Both the position numbers and the translations under genes were made by a program. A stretch of 64,000 nucleotides of DNA from Deinandra increscens subsp. villosa (lineage: Eukaryota; Streptophyta; Magnoliopsida; Asterales; Asteraceae), in contig JBCNJP010000025.1 in assembly GCA_039602395.1 (NCBI GenBank), positions 98,125,265 through 98,189,264 on the forward strand. Direction: 5' to 3'. Below the pieces are notes generated by a model that saw only the letters and a list, made by a program, of their open reading frames with translations, ran no database searches and was not told the origin of the DNA. Below are positions 44,301 through 56,200 of this stretch, in pieces; positions within the stretch are counted from its first letter, which is position 1, and each line of letters opens with the position of its first letter.

Positions 44301-46005
44301 AGATATGAGAACATGACATCAAAAAGGTATGTGCAACTACATAGGTTTCTTTTTATTGATGTCTGTAAATGTCTATTTTCAGGTGATGTATGGTAGTGGC
44401 ATTATGTGGGTTAGGGGCTGGTATATGACTTCTGTTTTTCAAGATCCTGCACTGGGTGGAATACCAAAGAATGTGAATCTTCATTTTACATTCATATTCC
44501 ATCTCCCTTTTGGTAATCTTAAATGGCGTTGATGTATTGGTATGAGCTAACTTTTTTTGTGATGTTGCATATGACAACAGTTAAAAACAGTTATTTCATA
44601 GCCTTTATTTTGTAATAGAAAGGATCTATTCTCACAAACCCCTTCCTTTCAATTGGCAGATTTGGAAAAAAAGAGACTATAGACAATGACTTAGGGATCA
44701 CTGCCCATGTAAACAGAATTCCACTACAGGTAACCTCCAAACAAAAACTTTAATACCAACATGAAATTCAATATTAGTGAAATTGATACTATCAGATTCA
44801 ATAAAATTTGGTCAATCTGCATTTTAAGTTTCAGGAGAGACCATCATGTTTTCGTAAAATCAGTGTGCAAGTTTGTTAGTCGTGAACAACATAAAGCTTC
44901 ATTTACAATGAACTAATGATTACCACCTTTCTATCACAGTTAAAAGTACCAAGAAACTGCACCTGCAAAAATATATCTTTTTGTCAATCCTTTGAAACAC
45001 TTTCTCCATAATCCGTGGATGAATTTGAAGCCTTACAAGATTAGAGCACCTCCGTTCAAAGGTTTAAGCACCCGTAGGTTACCCTGCTTCATGGAAGAAG
45101 ATTTGTGCGAACTTGATATTCTTTCTTTTCTTATCAGCATAAAATTACTTAAGCATGAGACAAGATTGTAACTTTTTTTTTTGACATAGACACGTGTTTA
45201 TACTATTACATATAAAGAGAATTTAACAACCTAAATATACTTACAGATGCAGCCCCAATCATATCCAAAAAAAAAAACAAAAGACAAGAAAGAATGATGC
45301 AACATAAACAATGCACCTGTGGCACACAATTTACAGCTCAGTAAAAGAAGTGTCATGATCTTCTATAGGAAAGCTAATGTAGCGCATGAAAGAATCCAAT
45401 CTATTGCAGCAAGTGGCACTTGAAAGTAGGAAAAACACAGTATAATGAAGCTCTGGGAAGGCTAACTGAGGCTGATATGTGGTGTCTTTTTGCCACCTAG
45501 CTTCGTCTTATGTTGTTAGTCAAATGTTAATATTGTAAGTTTAACCTAGCTTCGTCTTATGTTGTTGGTAGTCAAATGTTAATATTGTAAGTTAAAATTT
45601 CGTAATTTGCCCGTAGTATAATGTTGATCTTAAGTGACTCTTTTTGTTGTATTTTGGGTCACCAACCTGTTCCTATGGTACTTTATTTTTCATTATTTGC
45701 TACTCATTTTATTTTTAAGTTGATTTATCTCTTTGCTACACCATTTTTGGCAAATTTGGTGATCTTAGACACGATTTCTTAGCCGGAGTGGTGTATCTAT
45801 GTATTTGGTCTGCATCTTCGGTTAGATATCGTAGCTCTACCGCTTTACATCATATTTGACAGGTCTCAAACTCAATATTGAATAAAGTCGTTAATAGAAT
45901 ACACACAAAATTACAAAAATGTACCCACCACAACGCACATGTCATATTAACTAATCAACTAATCAACCCCGCCGCAACGCGCGGGGTCATATTACTCGTA
46001 TATAT
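41380..46005 (+). mobile_element. Gene-free block with internal duplications, Helitron-like right end
   Basis: No recognisable protein. 41405-41515 recurs at 43712-43820; 43313-43372 recurs at 43494-43553; 43608-43660 recurs at 44010-44060; 45515-45560 recurs just downstream. 41750-42200 looks like a promoter plus leader (TTTAACAC, then CT-rich, then GC-rich). At 45968-45990 the GC-rich hairpin CCCCGCCGCAACGCGCGGGG is followed by ATTACTCGT, close to the Helitron 3' end (hairpin then CTAGT) but with C for A. The 5' end is not identified, so calling the whole block a Helitron is inference. Confidence 0.4.
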
Positions 46006-46149
46006 GAAAACCCATGAAATTACTCATAATTTATATATTAATGATTTATGTAAATTTCTTTATTTATTATTATTTATAGAGGAGATTGTAATATTGGTTT
46101 ACAGTTACTCCTATTCAGTTTTCTATAGAGTCGTTATAAAGACACCCAG

Positions 46150-46372
46150 CAATTTGCTAAATCCACCATTTCACTACGATCGTTTCGCTTGAAACGGTCG
46201 TTTCAGTTGAAACGGTCGCCACGTGTCACGACGACGAAACCTTAAAATTCAGGGGGCCCCCCTTTCTAACGACCGTTTACTCTGAAACGATCCCAAAACG
46301 ATCGTTTTAGGTCAAACGACCGTGTGGTTTGTGTTTTTTTAGTAAAAATGGTGGGTGGATATAGCCAGACCC
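46150..46372. mobile_element. Small Mutator-like or foldback MITE
   Basis: Ends TTGCTAAATCCACC-ATTT and (inverted) GGCTATATCCACCCACCATTT are imperfect inverted repeats. The interior is made of GAAACGGTCGTTTCA-type palindromes. No target duplication could be read. Confidence 0.45.
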
Positions 46373-46555
46373 TTTCTATATAAGAAATACAATAGTAATT
46401 TAATGTTGTGACATAGTACATAAATTATGTCATTTACATTTACGCCCCTTTTGTAGGTTATATCCTTTTACTTGATAAAGGTATTCTGGTTATTTTCACT
46501 TAAACTAACAGAAAAAGATAACACTTGTTATTGAAAAAGCAAATGTGTTATAAAA

Positions 46556-47569
46556 TTTAGGAAAATTGGATTTAAATAATACGAGTTATGTCTTATTGGC
46601 GAATAATAATATGAGTTTTAACCTTTCATCACAATAATATCAATTAAACACCCAGGTGCTATCAGTGATACGCCGTTTAAATTGATTTAACGGTGTTAAT
46701 GAAATAGATGTTTTTGTCATTTGTGAAAGTGGAGGGGCTGGTTTTGTAATTTTTTTTATAAACATAAAAAAAAAAAAAAAAGTGGAGAAGGGTCCATCTT
46801 TCCGGCCGCCGCTCAATCACAATCTGCGAGAGCTCCGGCCGCCTCTCTGCCGCCCCTCTCTGCCGTTCACCGGCAAACCACCACCACCCCTCTTTGCTCC
46901 GGCGACCGGCGACCTCCTCTTTGCTCCGATCGAAACGACCGGCGACCTCCTCTCTGTCGTTCACCGGCAAACAACCACCACCCCTTCTTCTTCTTTCTCT
47001 GGCGGACCCGTTTTTGTACAGGCGAGATTAGCGAACTCGAAAGAAAACTCCGGCGAATCTGTTACGGCTAACCGTCGCGGCGTCGAGGGAGCTTCGGCGA
47101 CGACATTTGTGGGGTAACCGAAGACGACATTTATCGCCGGTGGAGGACGGATCCGTTAATCGACGCTGTTTGTGGGGTAACCGAAGACGAGTTCTTTTGG
47201 TTTGGGTTTGGATCTGGTTCTGGATCTGGAGCCCGGTGGTTTGGCGACGGAGCTCTCGCAGATTGTGATTGAGCGGCGGCCGGAAAGATGGAATCTTTTT
47301 GTGGGGAATTGAGGCGGCCGGAAAGATGGATCCTTCTCCACTTTTTTTCTTTTTCTTTTATGTTTATAAAAAAAATTACAAAACCAGCCCCTCCACTTTC
47401 ACAAATGACAAAAACATCAATTTCATTAACACCGTTAAATCAATTTAAACGGCGTATCACTAATAGCACCTGGGTGTTTAATTGATATTATTGTGAGAAA
47501 AGGTTAAAACTCATATTATTATTCGCCAATAAGGCATAACTCGTATTATTTAAATCCAATTTTCCTAAA
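46556..47569. mobile_element. Foldback element with about 280-base inverted-repeat arms
   Basis: 46556-46836 (TTTAGGAAAATTGGATTT... to CTGCGAGAGCTCC) is repeated in inverse at about 47246-47569. The right arm holds an extra 36-base copy of GAGGCGGCCGGAAAGATGG. The middle is GC-rich (CCGGCGACC repeats). No transposase is seen. It is likely a MULE-type or foldback element. No clear target duplication. Confidence 0.75.
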
Positions 47570-47968
47570 ATTTACGAACTAGAGTCATCTAGCGTAAATA
47601 GTGAAGTAAAATGGTAAAACTTGTAAAAATGGTAAACACAATGACATAATTTGTAATTTACTCTTATTATAACTAGATATCGCAAACCCGCGTGTCGCTA
47701 CTGGTATACTACGGGTACACAAAACAGTTGCATTACTATAACGTCACATAAAGGGAAAAAAACGTAACGACCCAAACATTTAAAGTATTGAGCCTACGAC
47801 CTAAGAACTATGTCACTCGACTATAATAAATAAAATCTTTGTTACATGATTGTACTTATTACATCACAAATTTGTTTGCTAAACTCATACGACGACTATA
47901 CCTATTAGACCACTCAAATTATGTGTTAAATTTATTACGTTTGGATAAGAAACAAAAGAAAAAAAAAA

Positions 47969-48057
<89 letters not shown>
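47969..48057. repeat. (TA)n microsatellite, about 44 units
   Basis: Nearly pure TA run directly before the element at 48059. Confidence 0.95.
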
Positions 48058-48058
<1 letters not shown>

Positions 48059-48061
<3 letters not shown>

Positions 48062-48860
48062 GAAGGATCCTGCGAAAACCCTTTATATTGCGAAAACGCG
48101 AAAACCAATATTAAAACCTACATAACTTCTTCATACGTTAATGTTTTTTCACAAAATTGGCGCCAAATGTATTAGAATTACGTTATCTTCAATTCTGGAA
48201 ACAAATATTAAAAAAAAATGAACGGTTTTTTTTCTCCGTGTGATACACATGTGTATCACGTGTGATACACATGTGTATCATCATCATTACTACTGCACAA
48301 AAACGAATTATCATGTGTAAAAACACTCATTATGTTAAAAACATATTAAAAACACTAAAACATTTATGGTACTAATGATAATGAAACATAGTGCACATGT
48401 GCAACATATAATTAAAAAAAAGTTATAAAGTGTTATTTTTTCATTAGATATAAAGATAACATAACTATAAGACTTATGGTGCAATTTCCTTTTAAAACTA
48501 GTAATGTATACCACATATATGAGGGCTTTTTTTGGTGTGGTACACATGTGTACCATTAAAAAAAACACAAAAAAACAACAGAAATATAACACATATGGTG
48601 CGTCTTAGAGAAAACAAATATTAACTCATACTAAAGTATGAGTTTTTTTTTGTGGTACACATGTGTATCACAGAAACAAATAAAAAATAAAAAAACGTTA
48701 CATTTTTTTTTTTGTTTTTATAGAATTAAAGATAATTATAATTATAAGACTTTTGGTGAAAAAATTTTAAAAATATATTAACGTATAAAAAAGTTATGTT
48801 GGTTTTAAGATGGTTTTCGCGTTTTCGCAAAATATATGCGTTTTCGCATGATCCTTTCCC
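48059..48860. mobile_element. Long inverted-repeat element inside a (TA)n tract
   Basis: Ends GGGGAAGGATCCTGCGAAAAC and the inverse of GGGAAAGGATCATGCGAAAAC. The inversion continues inwards (AAAACCTACATAACTT against GGTTTTAAGA...). (TA)n lies on both sides. The interior carries the double palindrome TGATACACATGTGTATCA at about 48240-48280 and further ACACATGTG words. Confidence 0.7.
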
Positions 48861-49239
48861 TATATATATATATACATATACTATTCATGTCACATGACAT
48901 CCATAGAAATATTGTGACAAAATTTTATTAGTTTTTATTTTATTATTTCTAAGACACTTAACATTTTTTAACATAGAATGTTTCTGCTACAGTTTAATAT
49001 GACAGGACTTATTGTGACATTAGTCTTTTTGGTGATGCTGTTTCTATTACTAAACCTAAATTTTGCACGTACGTTATATCTATAGGTTCTTCTGTGGCTA
49101 TTGGTGCTCGGCGACTAGGTTCTAGATGTGCAGGCTACGTGTTATCAATGTTTCATGACCACTTTTGGTAGCTAGAATTTAGTTGTAACTTCTCCACTTA
49201 AAATATCATATTTTGCTTGTATGTATATGGTAGTACAAC

Positions 49240-49470
49240 AACCAATGATCCCTAGCCCAATTGGCTAGGGGGAGGTACCCAATACATTATAAAGGGGAGG
49301 TCTTGAGTTCAAGTCCCACTTGTAACAAAAAATAAATGAATGGGGGTTACAAGTTGACCTAGGGGGTTTTCTCACCTATGGTGAGTTTCCTCCTGATGAG
49401 GATTGGAAATGATCGAGTGGGTGGGTAATGGCCCCGTCAGTGATCCAAAATTGCCGTTAAAAGAAAATAT
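49240..49470 (+). mobile_element. tRNA-derived SINE
   Basis: Head with CTAGCCCAATTGGCTAGGGG (A-box region) and GAGTTCAAGTCCC (B box), then a body ending GATCCAAAATTGCCGTTAAA and an A-rich tail. Related, more diverged bodies lie at about 52440-52680 and in each unit of the triplication at 53974-55606. Confidence 0.6.
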
Positions 49471-50184
49471 GGTAGTACAACAACATATACATAAAAATTA
49501 TACCCAAAGCCCAAAGGATAAGATCTGGAGAAGATGTAAAGACTCAGAAGAGCACAAACTTTATCTTAGCCCAAAAGATAAAAAGATCGTGTTCAAAGAG
49601 ACCTCTAATATAAAAAACGCACATACCAAAAAACAAGCCATAAATACCGGTATTCAACACATACATAAGACCAACAAGGTTTACAAATGTTACTTAAACT
49701 GTACGGCGTGGGTGCGAAATAGCATTCCCGTTGCTTTCTTCCTAATTGATTTTCCTTCACAACTTTTTTTGTCGTTGTGGGGAGTATCTCCGTCTTGACC
49801 CGCTTTACCAACATAAATACCGATAATACATTTACCATTTCATTATCGCATCATTTTTTTGGACAGCAAACAATTAATGCCCAATCATATTGGTGTAAAG
49901 AGCGTCCACACCCGGAAGAGCAGAAAACATAGTCATATTCTCACGTGTATTGGGTAGCTCAAACACATAAATTGAGCTCATTTCATGAAAACCAACACCC
50001 GAAAACCTACCGTGATAAAACTTGGAGGCTTCGGAGATCAAACTTACGACCTGTTGTTTAACAAATCTCCCTATAACTACGACAAGTCATCATGTAATCA
50101 TATTTAGATGGTGACGTAATGAAGGTTAAGAGTTTCTAGAACTAATTTGGATCCCTACAACCATTTTTTTATATGAAGGCTTGT

Positions 50185-50192
50185 TATATAAG
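50185..50192 (+). promoter_or_regulatory. TATA box of the beta-propeller gene
   Basis: TTATATAAGAAC lies 49-56 bases before the ATG at 50241. Confidence 0.55.
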
Positions 50193-50240
50193 AACATAAA
50201 GATCGTACAATATTAGACCACTCATATTCAGTTATTCCCA

Positions 50241-53200
50241 ATGGGTTCCTTTTTCTGTTCCACCAGATTTCTGTTGCTGCTTCTTCTACTATCGGCGATC
50301 CCAATCGCCATCATCATATCTCTCGAATCATCCACTCCGGCCACAAACTACTACCAGTTTCACAGCACCGGGTGGTTCAGAGAGTCCAGCAAATGGGACG
50401 AAGTCAACCGTCGATTCATAGTCTCATTCACCGATACCGGCGGCCTCGGCGTCGTCAACGTTCCCGACGATCATAACCCTAGCCTCGTCCTCCAGGAGAT
50501 CCCCGTCGTTGTAAACACCGACGCCGTCGGGAACGGGACCTGCGGTGTGTTCATTGACCGGCCGAGGAATCGAGTGGTTGTGGCGATCGCCGATGTGTTC
50601 GGGAACAGTTACAGTGCGGTTGCGGCCTATGATTTGGATTCGTGGAAACGCTTGTTCTTCACTCAGCTCAGTTCTTCAGGTTAATTAATCTCCTCTTAAT
50701 TTGCTTAATAGTTTTGTGTATGATTAGATCGGCCTTTGATAACAGATTAATCGCATTAATTGTTGGTAAATTAGTAATCAGGAATGAATAATCACATCGA
50801 AATAGGAGTCGATATATGAAATTTCCCCAAATTTCCAACCTATCAAAGTTTCGATCATCGGTAAAATATAAGATTATCATCTTATTTTTGGAATTGAATC
50901 ATCAAATATTACATCAAATTTGTTCGTGAGAATATTAACGAATCAATTTGCTTGAGTGTTTGTATCTGTTCGTTAGTTAGGTCAAAGTTGAGCAAATAAC
51001 TAGTTTTAGGTCCTATGCTTAGGTAACAAATATATTTAATGAGGTAATTATCGTTGATTGATACCTACTTTCTTACATATTTCGTCAACAAACTGCCACA
51101 TTTAACGATTTTTTTTTGGAATGGTGGTGAAATTTATTGATGAAGTAAATGTACTTGCAAGATGACAGATACAAACACCAAACCAAGAAAATTAACAAAA
51201 ACACTATCGATACATATAAACATATCAAATTTTAAGTTTCAAATTACTTTAAGTTTCAAATTACTCTAACGTAACCCATCCAACCTATCGATCCTGATCT
51301 ATTTTCAATCCAGATGTATGTATTGACCTTGATTTCCTCTTCTGTTTTAATCACACCCCATTTTATTAGTTGAAGATACTATAGTTTTTTTTGTTTTTTT
51401 TCTTTCTATATCAACTATATAGATGTCATGATTATTGTGACAGTTGTGAAATTTGTCGTGATATGCCTGTTGGTTGAAGGAGATGATGGAGTTATATCTT
51501 TACTTAAATGTACCGTATAATAATAGATAGAATTTACTGGTAGCTTATTTGATTTTATAGCAAGAGATAAGATATTCAATGCTATTGTCCTGATCTGATG
51601 ATATATAAATGCTATTAATGGGAAGAAAATGGTGGGCATCTTTACATGTTGAAGTAGGTTAAAAGTTGTTGAAAAAAGAAAAATATACAACTCTTGTTTT
51701 TGTGTGGTTCGACAGGTCTTCTTTGGTAGACTCACCTACCAAACTACTACAAGAATATTTTATTTGCAGATTTTAGGTTTTTTCCAAAGGAATATGGGCG
51801 AATAGACAACTGCTTACTTTTGACTTCCTCGTATTAGACACCTCATTAATGGATTGTTCTTTTTTTTTAACGGCCAACGAATATCCCGAAAAACCCGGGG
51901 ACTATTTACACTAGTTGAGCTCATTTCAGGGAAAATTTACTTTCATGAGCAGCCGGGTGTTCTTACGTTATTGACTTCTTCTGTAATTGTTTTCTTTTTA
52001 ACCGGCATACAATGGTCTTCTCCCTTTTAGGCTAAGCGTAGTGGTCAAGCCTCTTTAAGTCCCTTGAACGTTTTTCATCATATGACGGATGACGTGACAA
52101 GGGGCTTGATCACCAATTGGGGTGTAGTGGTTAAAGCCCCTTCATGCCTTTGCAATCATTGCATAATAAAGCTCCTTCAAAACCACCAACTCTCTTCACC
52201 AGGGCTATGTGGGCAATGCCCTTCACCAATTTTAACCCATAGCGTCCCGACTCCCGGGGGGGTGGTGGGTACTATGGGTCGCTAACTTTGGAAAAAAATT
52301 TGGGCTTTCACGCCACTACACTTAGTCTTAGAAGTAACCTTAAACTACAATTAATAATCTAAACGTTTCAAAATGAAAATTAATAATCTAAAATTAATAA
52401 CCATGTGGTCAACTGGTCCAGTTGATATAACTCGTCATCTCCTACATCCAACCAATGATCTCCGGTCCAAGTAGTTAAGGCGAGACATCCAACGACATTA
52501 AAATGGAAGGGTCTTGGATTCAAGTTACATCTGTGATAAAGTTTAGGGGTTCTAGATTGGGCCATAAGGTTTTCTCATCTATAGTGTGTTTCCTCTTGAG
52601 GTGGTCTTCGGGTCCTGTACTCGGAAATGTTGATGATCGGGTTGGCCAGTGACCCAACATTGATCCAAATTTGTTAAAAAAAAGTAATTAAATACAAAAA
52701 TAAAAATAACTATATGGTCATTTAATATAATTTATTTAATATAATTGATCACCTTTACTCGGGAAATGAAGATGATCGGTGGGTTAGTTCAGATCATCAA
52801 TTATATATAAGATTATCATCTTATTTTTTGAATCATCAAATATTACAGCAAATTTGCTCGTCTTTGTTTATATTGGCTTAGAATATTAACGAATCGGTTT
52901 GCTTGAGTGTTTGTATCTGTTCGTTAGTTCGGTCAAAGTTGAGCAGATGAACACGAATTCGTTTTAGGTCCTTGCCTACGTAACAGATATATCTAATGAG
53001 GCAATTATCGTTGGTTGATACCTACTTTCTTACATATTTCGTCAACAAACTGCCACATATAACTAAGTTGTTTTTTTTTTTTTGGAATGGTGGCTAAATA
53101 TATTGATGAAAATGAGGTGCAAGATGATAGATACAAACACCAAACAGAGAAAATTAACACCAGGGACTATCAATACATATAAAATTATCAAATTTTAAGT

Positions 53201-56200
53201 TTCAAATGTATGTATTGACCTTGATTTCGTCTTCTGTTTTGATCACATCCCATTTTTTAGTTAAAGTCCTATAATTTTTCGTTTTTTTCTTTTTAAATCA
53301 ACCATATAGATGTTGTGATAACTGTTACAGTTGTGTTCAAATCTTATAAAGTAAATAATAGATAGAATTTAGAATTTAGTGGTGTGTTTCGTTAAAAATT
53401 GCTTAATTATATGATTTTATAGCGAAGCATAAGATATTGAATGCTATTGTCCTGATCTGGTGATATATAAATGCTATTAATGGGAAGAAAGTAGTGGGGC
53501 ATCTTTACATGTTGAAGTAGGTTAAAAGTTGTTAAAAAAAGAAAATTACACAACTCTCGTTTTTGTGTGGTTCGGCAGGTCTTCATCGTATTAGACACCT
53601 CATTAATGGATTGTTCTTACATTATTGACTTTTTCTATAATTATTTTCTTTTTAACCAGCATACATAATGTCTCCTCCCTTTTTATTTTTTAGAATCTTA
53701 AACTATAAGGGCATCCGATATACTGGTGTGAAAAGGGGCGTTGACCCCCCCCCCCCCCTCTCCACGTTTTGACTTGGCGTGGTTCTTGGCCGTGAAGAAT
53801 CACACGGCGTGGTAGAGGGTGATAGTTGGGCTTGCTCCAATCACAAAATTTCACACATTTTTAAATTTTTTTTTGTTTAAACTAAATAAAAAATAACCAC
53901 TATAACACCATGTATACCCCTATCACAACACCCAAATGTTGTTATCCAGTTATCGTCCATCTGACGTAATAACATCATCCTTTAACACCATGTATACCGT
54001 ACGCCATAATTAATAATCTAAACGGTTCAAAATGAAAATTAATAATCTAAAATTAATTACCATGTGGTCCAGTTGATATAACTCATCATCTCCTTCAACC
54101 AAACAAATGATCTCCGGAAGTAGTTAAGGTGAGACATGCAAAGACATTAAAATGGAAGAGTCTTGGATTCAAGTTTCATTTGTGATAAAAATTAGGAGTT
54201 TCAGGTTGGGCCATAATGTTTTCTCATCTACAGTGTGTTTTCTCTTGAGGTGGTCTTCGGGTCCTGTACTCGAGAATGTTGATTATCGGGTGGGCCACTG
54301 GCCCGCTAGTGATCCAAATTTGTTAAAAAAAATTAAAAAATAACTATATGGTTATTTAATATAATTGATCACCTGTACTCGGGGAATGGAGATGATCGGA
54401 TGGGTTAGGGACCTGTTAGTTATCCAAATTTGTTGCTAAAAGATAATTAAAAAAACACAATAACTATATGGTCATTTAATATATATGATCAAAGATTTCC
54501 ATATTAATTGTCTTGTAGTCTAGCAGTATCATCCTTTAACACCATGTATACCGTACGCCATAATTAATAATCTAAAATTAATTACCATGTGGTCCAGTTG
54601 ATATAACTCATCATCTCCTTCAACCAAACAAATGATCTCCGGAAGTAGTTAAGGTGAGACATGCAAAGACATTAAAATGGAAGAGTCTTGGATTCAAGTT
54701 TCATTTGTGATAAAAATTAGGAGTTTCAGGTTGGGCCATAATGTTTTCTCATCTACAGTGTGTTTTCTCTTGAGGTGGTCTTCGGGTCCTGTACTCGAGA
54801 ATGTTGATTATCGGGTGGGCCACTGGCCCGCTAGTGATCCAAATTTGTTAAAAAAAATTAAAAAATAACTATATGGTTATTTAATATAATTGATCACCTG
54901 TACTCGGGGAATGGAGATGATCGGATGGGTTAGGGACCTGTTAGTTATCCAAATTTGTTGCTAAAAGATAATTAAAAAAACACAATAACTATATGGTCAT
55001 TTAATATATATGATCAAAGATTTCCATATTAATTGTCTTGTAGTCTAGCAGTATCATCCTTTAACACCATGTATACCGTACGCCATAATTAATAATCTAA
55101 ACGGTTCAAAATGAAAATTAATAATCTAAAATTAATTACCATGTGGTCCAGTTGATATAACTCATCATCTCCTTCAACCAAACAAATGATCTCCGGAAGT
55201 AGTTAAGGTGAGACATGCAAAGACATTAAAATGGAAGAGTCTTGGATTCAAGTTTCATTTGTGATAAAAATTAGGAGTTTCAGGTTGGGCCATAATGTTT
55301 TCTCATCTACAGTGTGTTTTCTCTTGAGGTGGTCTTCGGGTCCTGTACTCGAGAATGTTGATTATCGGGTGGGCCACTGGCCCGCTAGTGATCCAAATTT
55401 GTTAAAAAAAATTAAAAAATAACTATATGGTTATTTAATATAATTGATCACCTGTACTCGGGGAATGGAGATGATCGGATGGGTTAGGGACCTGTTAGTT
55501 ATCCAAATTTGTTGCTAAAAGATAATTAAAAAAACACAATAACTATATGGTCATTTAATATATATGATCAAAGATTTCCATATTAATTGTCTTGTAGTCT
55601 AGCAGTATCAAAATGTACTGTAAAGGTGTTTCTTGTCAAGTGGTTTAGCAATGTTTTAAAAACCGGTTTTTTAGTTGAACCGGAAAACTTTTCGGGGCCG
55701 GTTCGACCGGTCGGACCGGTTAGACCGGCCGGTTGAACCGGTTAGGGGATTTATATATATATTTTTATAAAAATGTTAATATATTTGTACACCACAACGA
55801 AAATAATTAAAATACAATGATAATCCACTAAAAAATAATACCAAATAGGTATTTCATAAGAATATATAAGTTTTAAACTTTCAAAAATAATAAAAAATAA
55901 CAATAAATTAAATTTTTTTTTTAATTGTCAGAAAACCGGTTGAACCGGAAAAAACCGAAAAAAACCGGAAAACCGTCCGGTTTAAAACGGTCCGGTTATG
56001 TCCAAAAAACCGGGGATTAAAAAACCGGTATGATAACCGGTTGGCGGTTGAACCGGTTTTTAAAACATTGTGGTTTAGAGCTCCAGTCCTATAGTGAACA
56101 TAGTTTAGAGTGTTTGTGAGTTTGTTCTTCTAAAACAAAAATTTCGGTTTTTTAAACGGCTAACTCAGATACTCTTTAATTCTACTTTTAAATTATTAAT

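Larger units (their letters stand above)
50866..54416 (+). repeat. Old 1.9-kb tandem duplication within the intron
   Basis: 50866 to about 52795 and 52806 to about 54416 run in parallel with substitutions and indels: ATTAACGAATC, TTGCTTGAGTGTTTGTATC, then CTCATTAATGGATTGTTC, then CCAGTTGATATAACTC. Each copy has received its own MITE at nearly the same place (52030-52327 and 53709-54006). Confidence 0.75.

Noticed and set aside
47679..47715. AACTAGATATCGCAAACCCGCG as a second Helitron end
   Set aside because: No stable hairpin and no matching TC end; too weak.
47839..48175. Tyr-Ile repeat frames
   Set aside because: Translation of the (TA)n microsatellite.
49403..49798. 131-codon frame downstream of the SINE
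   Set aside because: Starts inside SINE sequence, no recognisable domain, Lys/His-rich AT-biased composition.
54152..55422. Three identical 63-codon frames, apparently a conserved tandem gene family
   Set aside because: Identity is due to recent DNA triplication; the sequence is a decayed SINE body.
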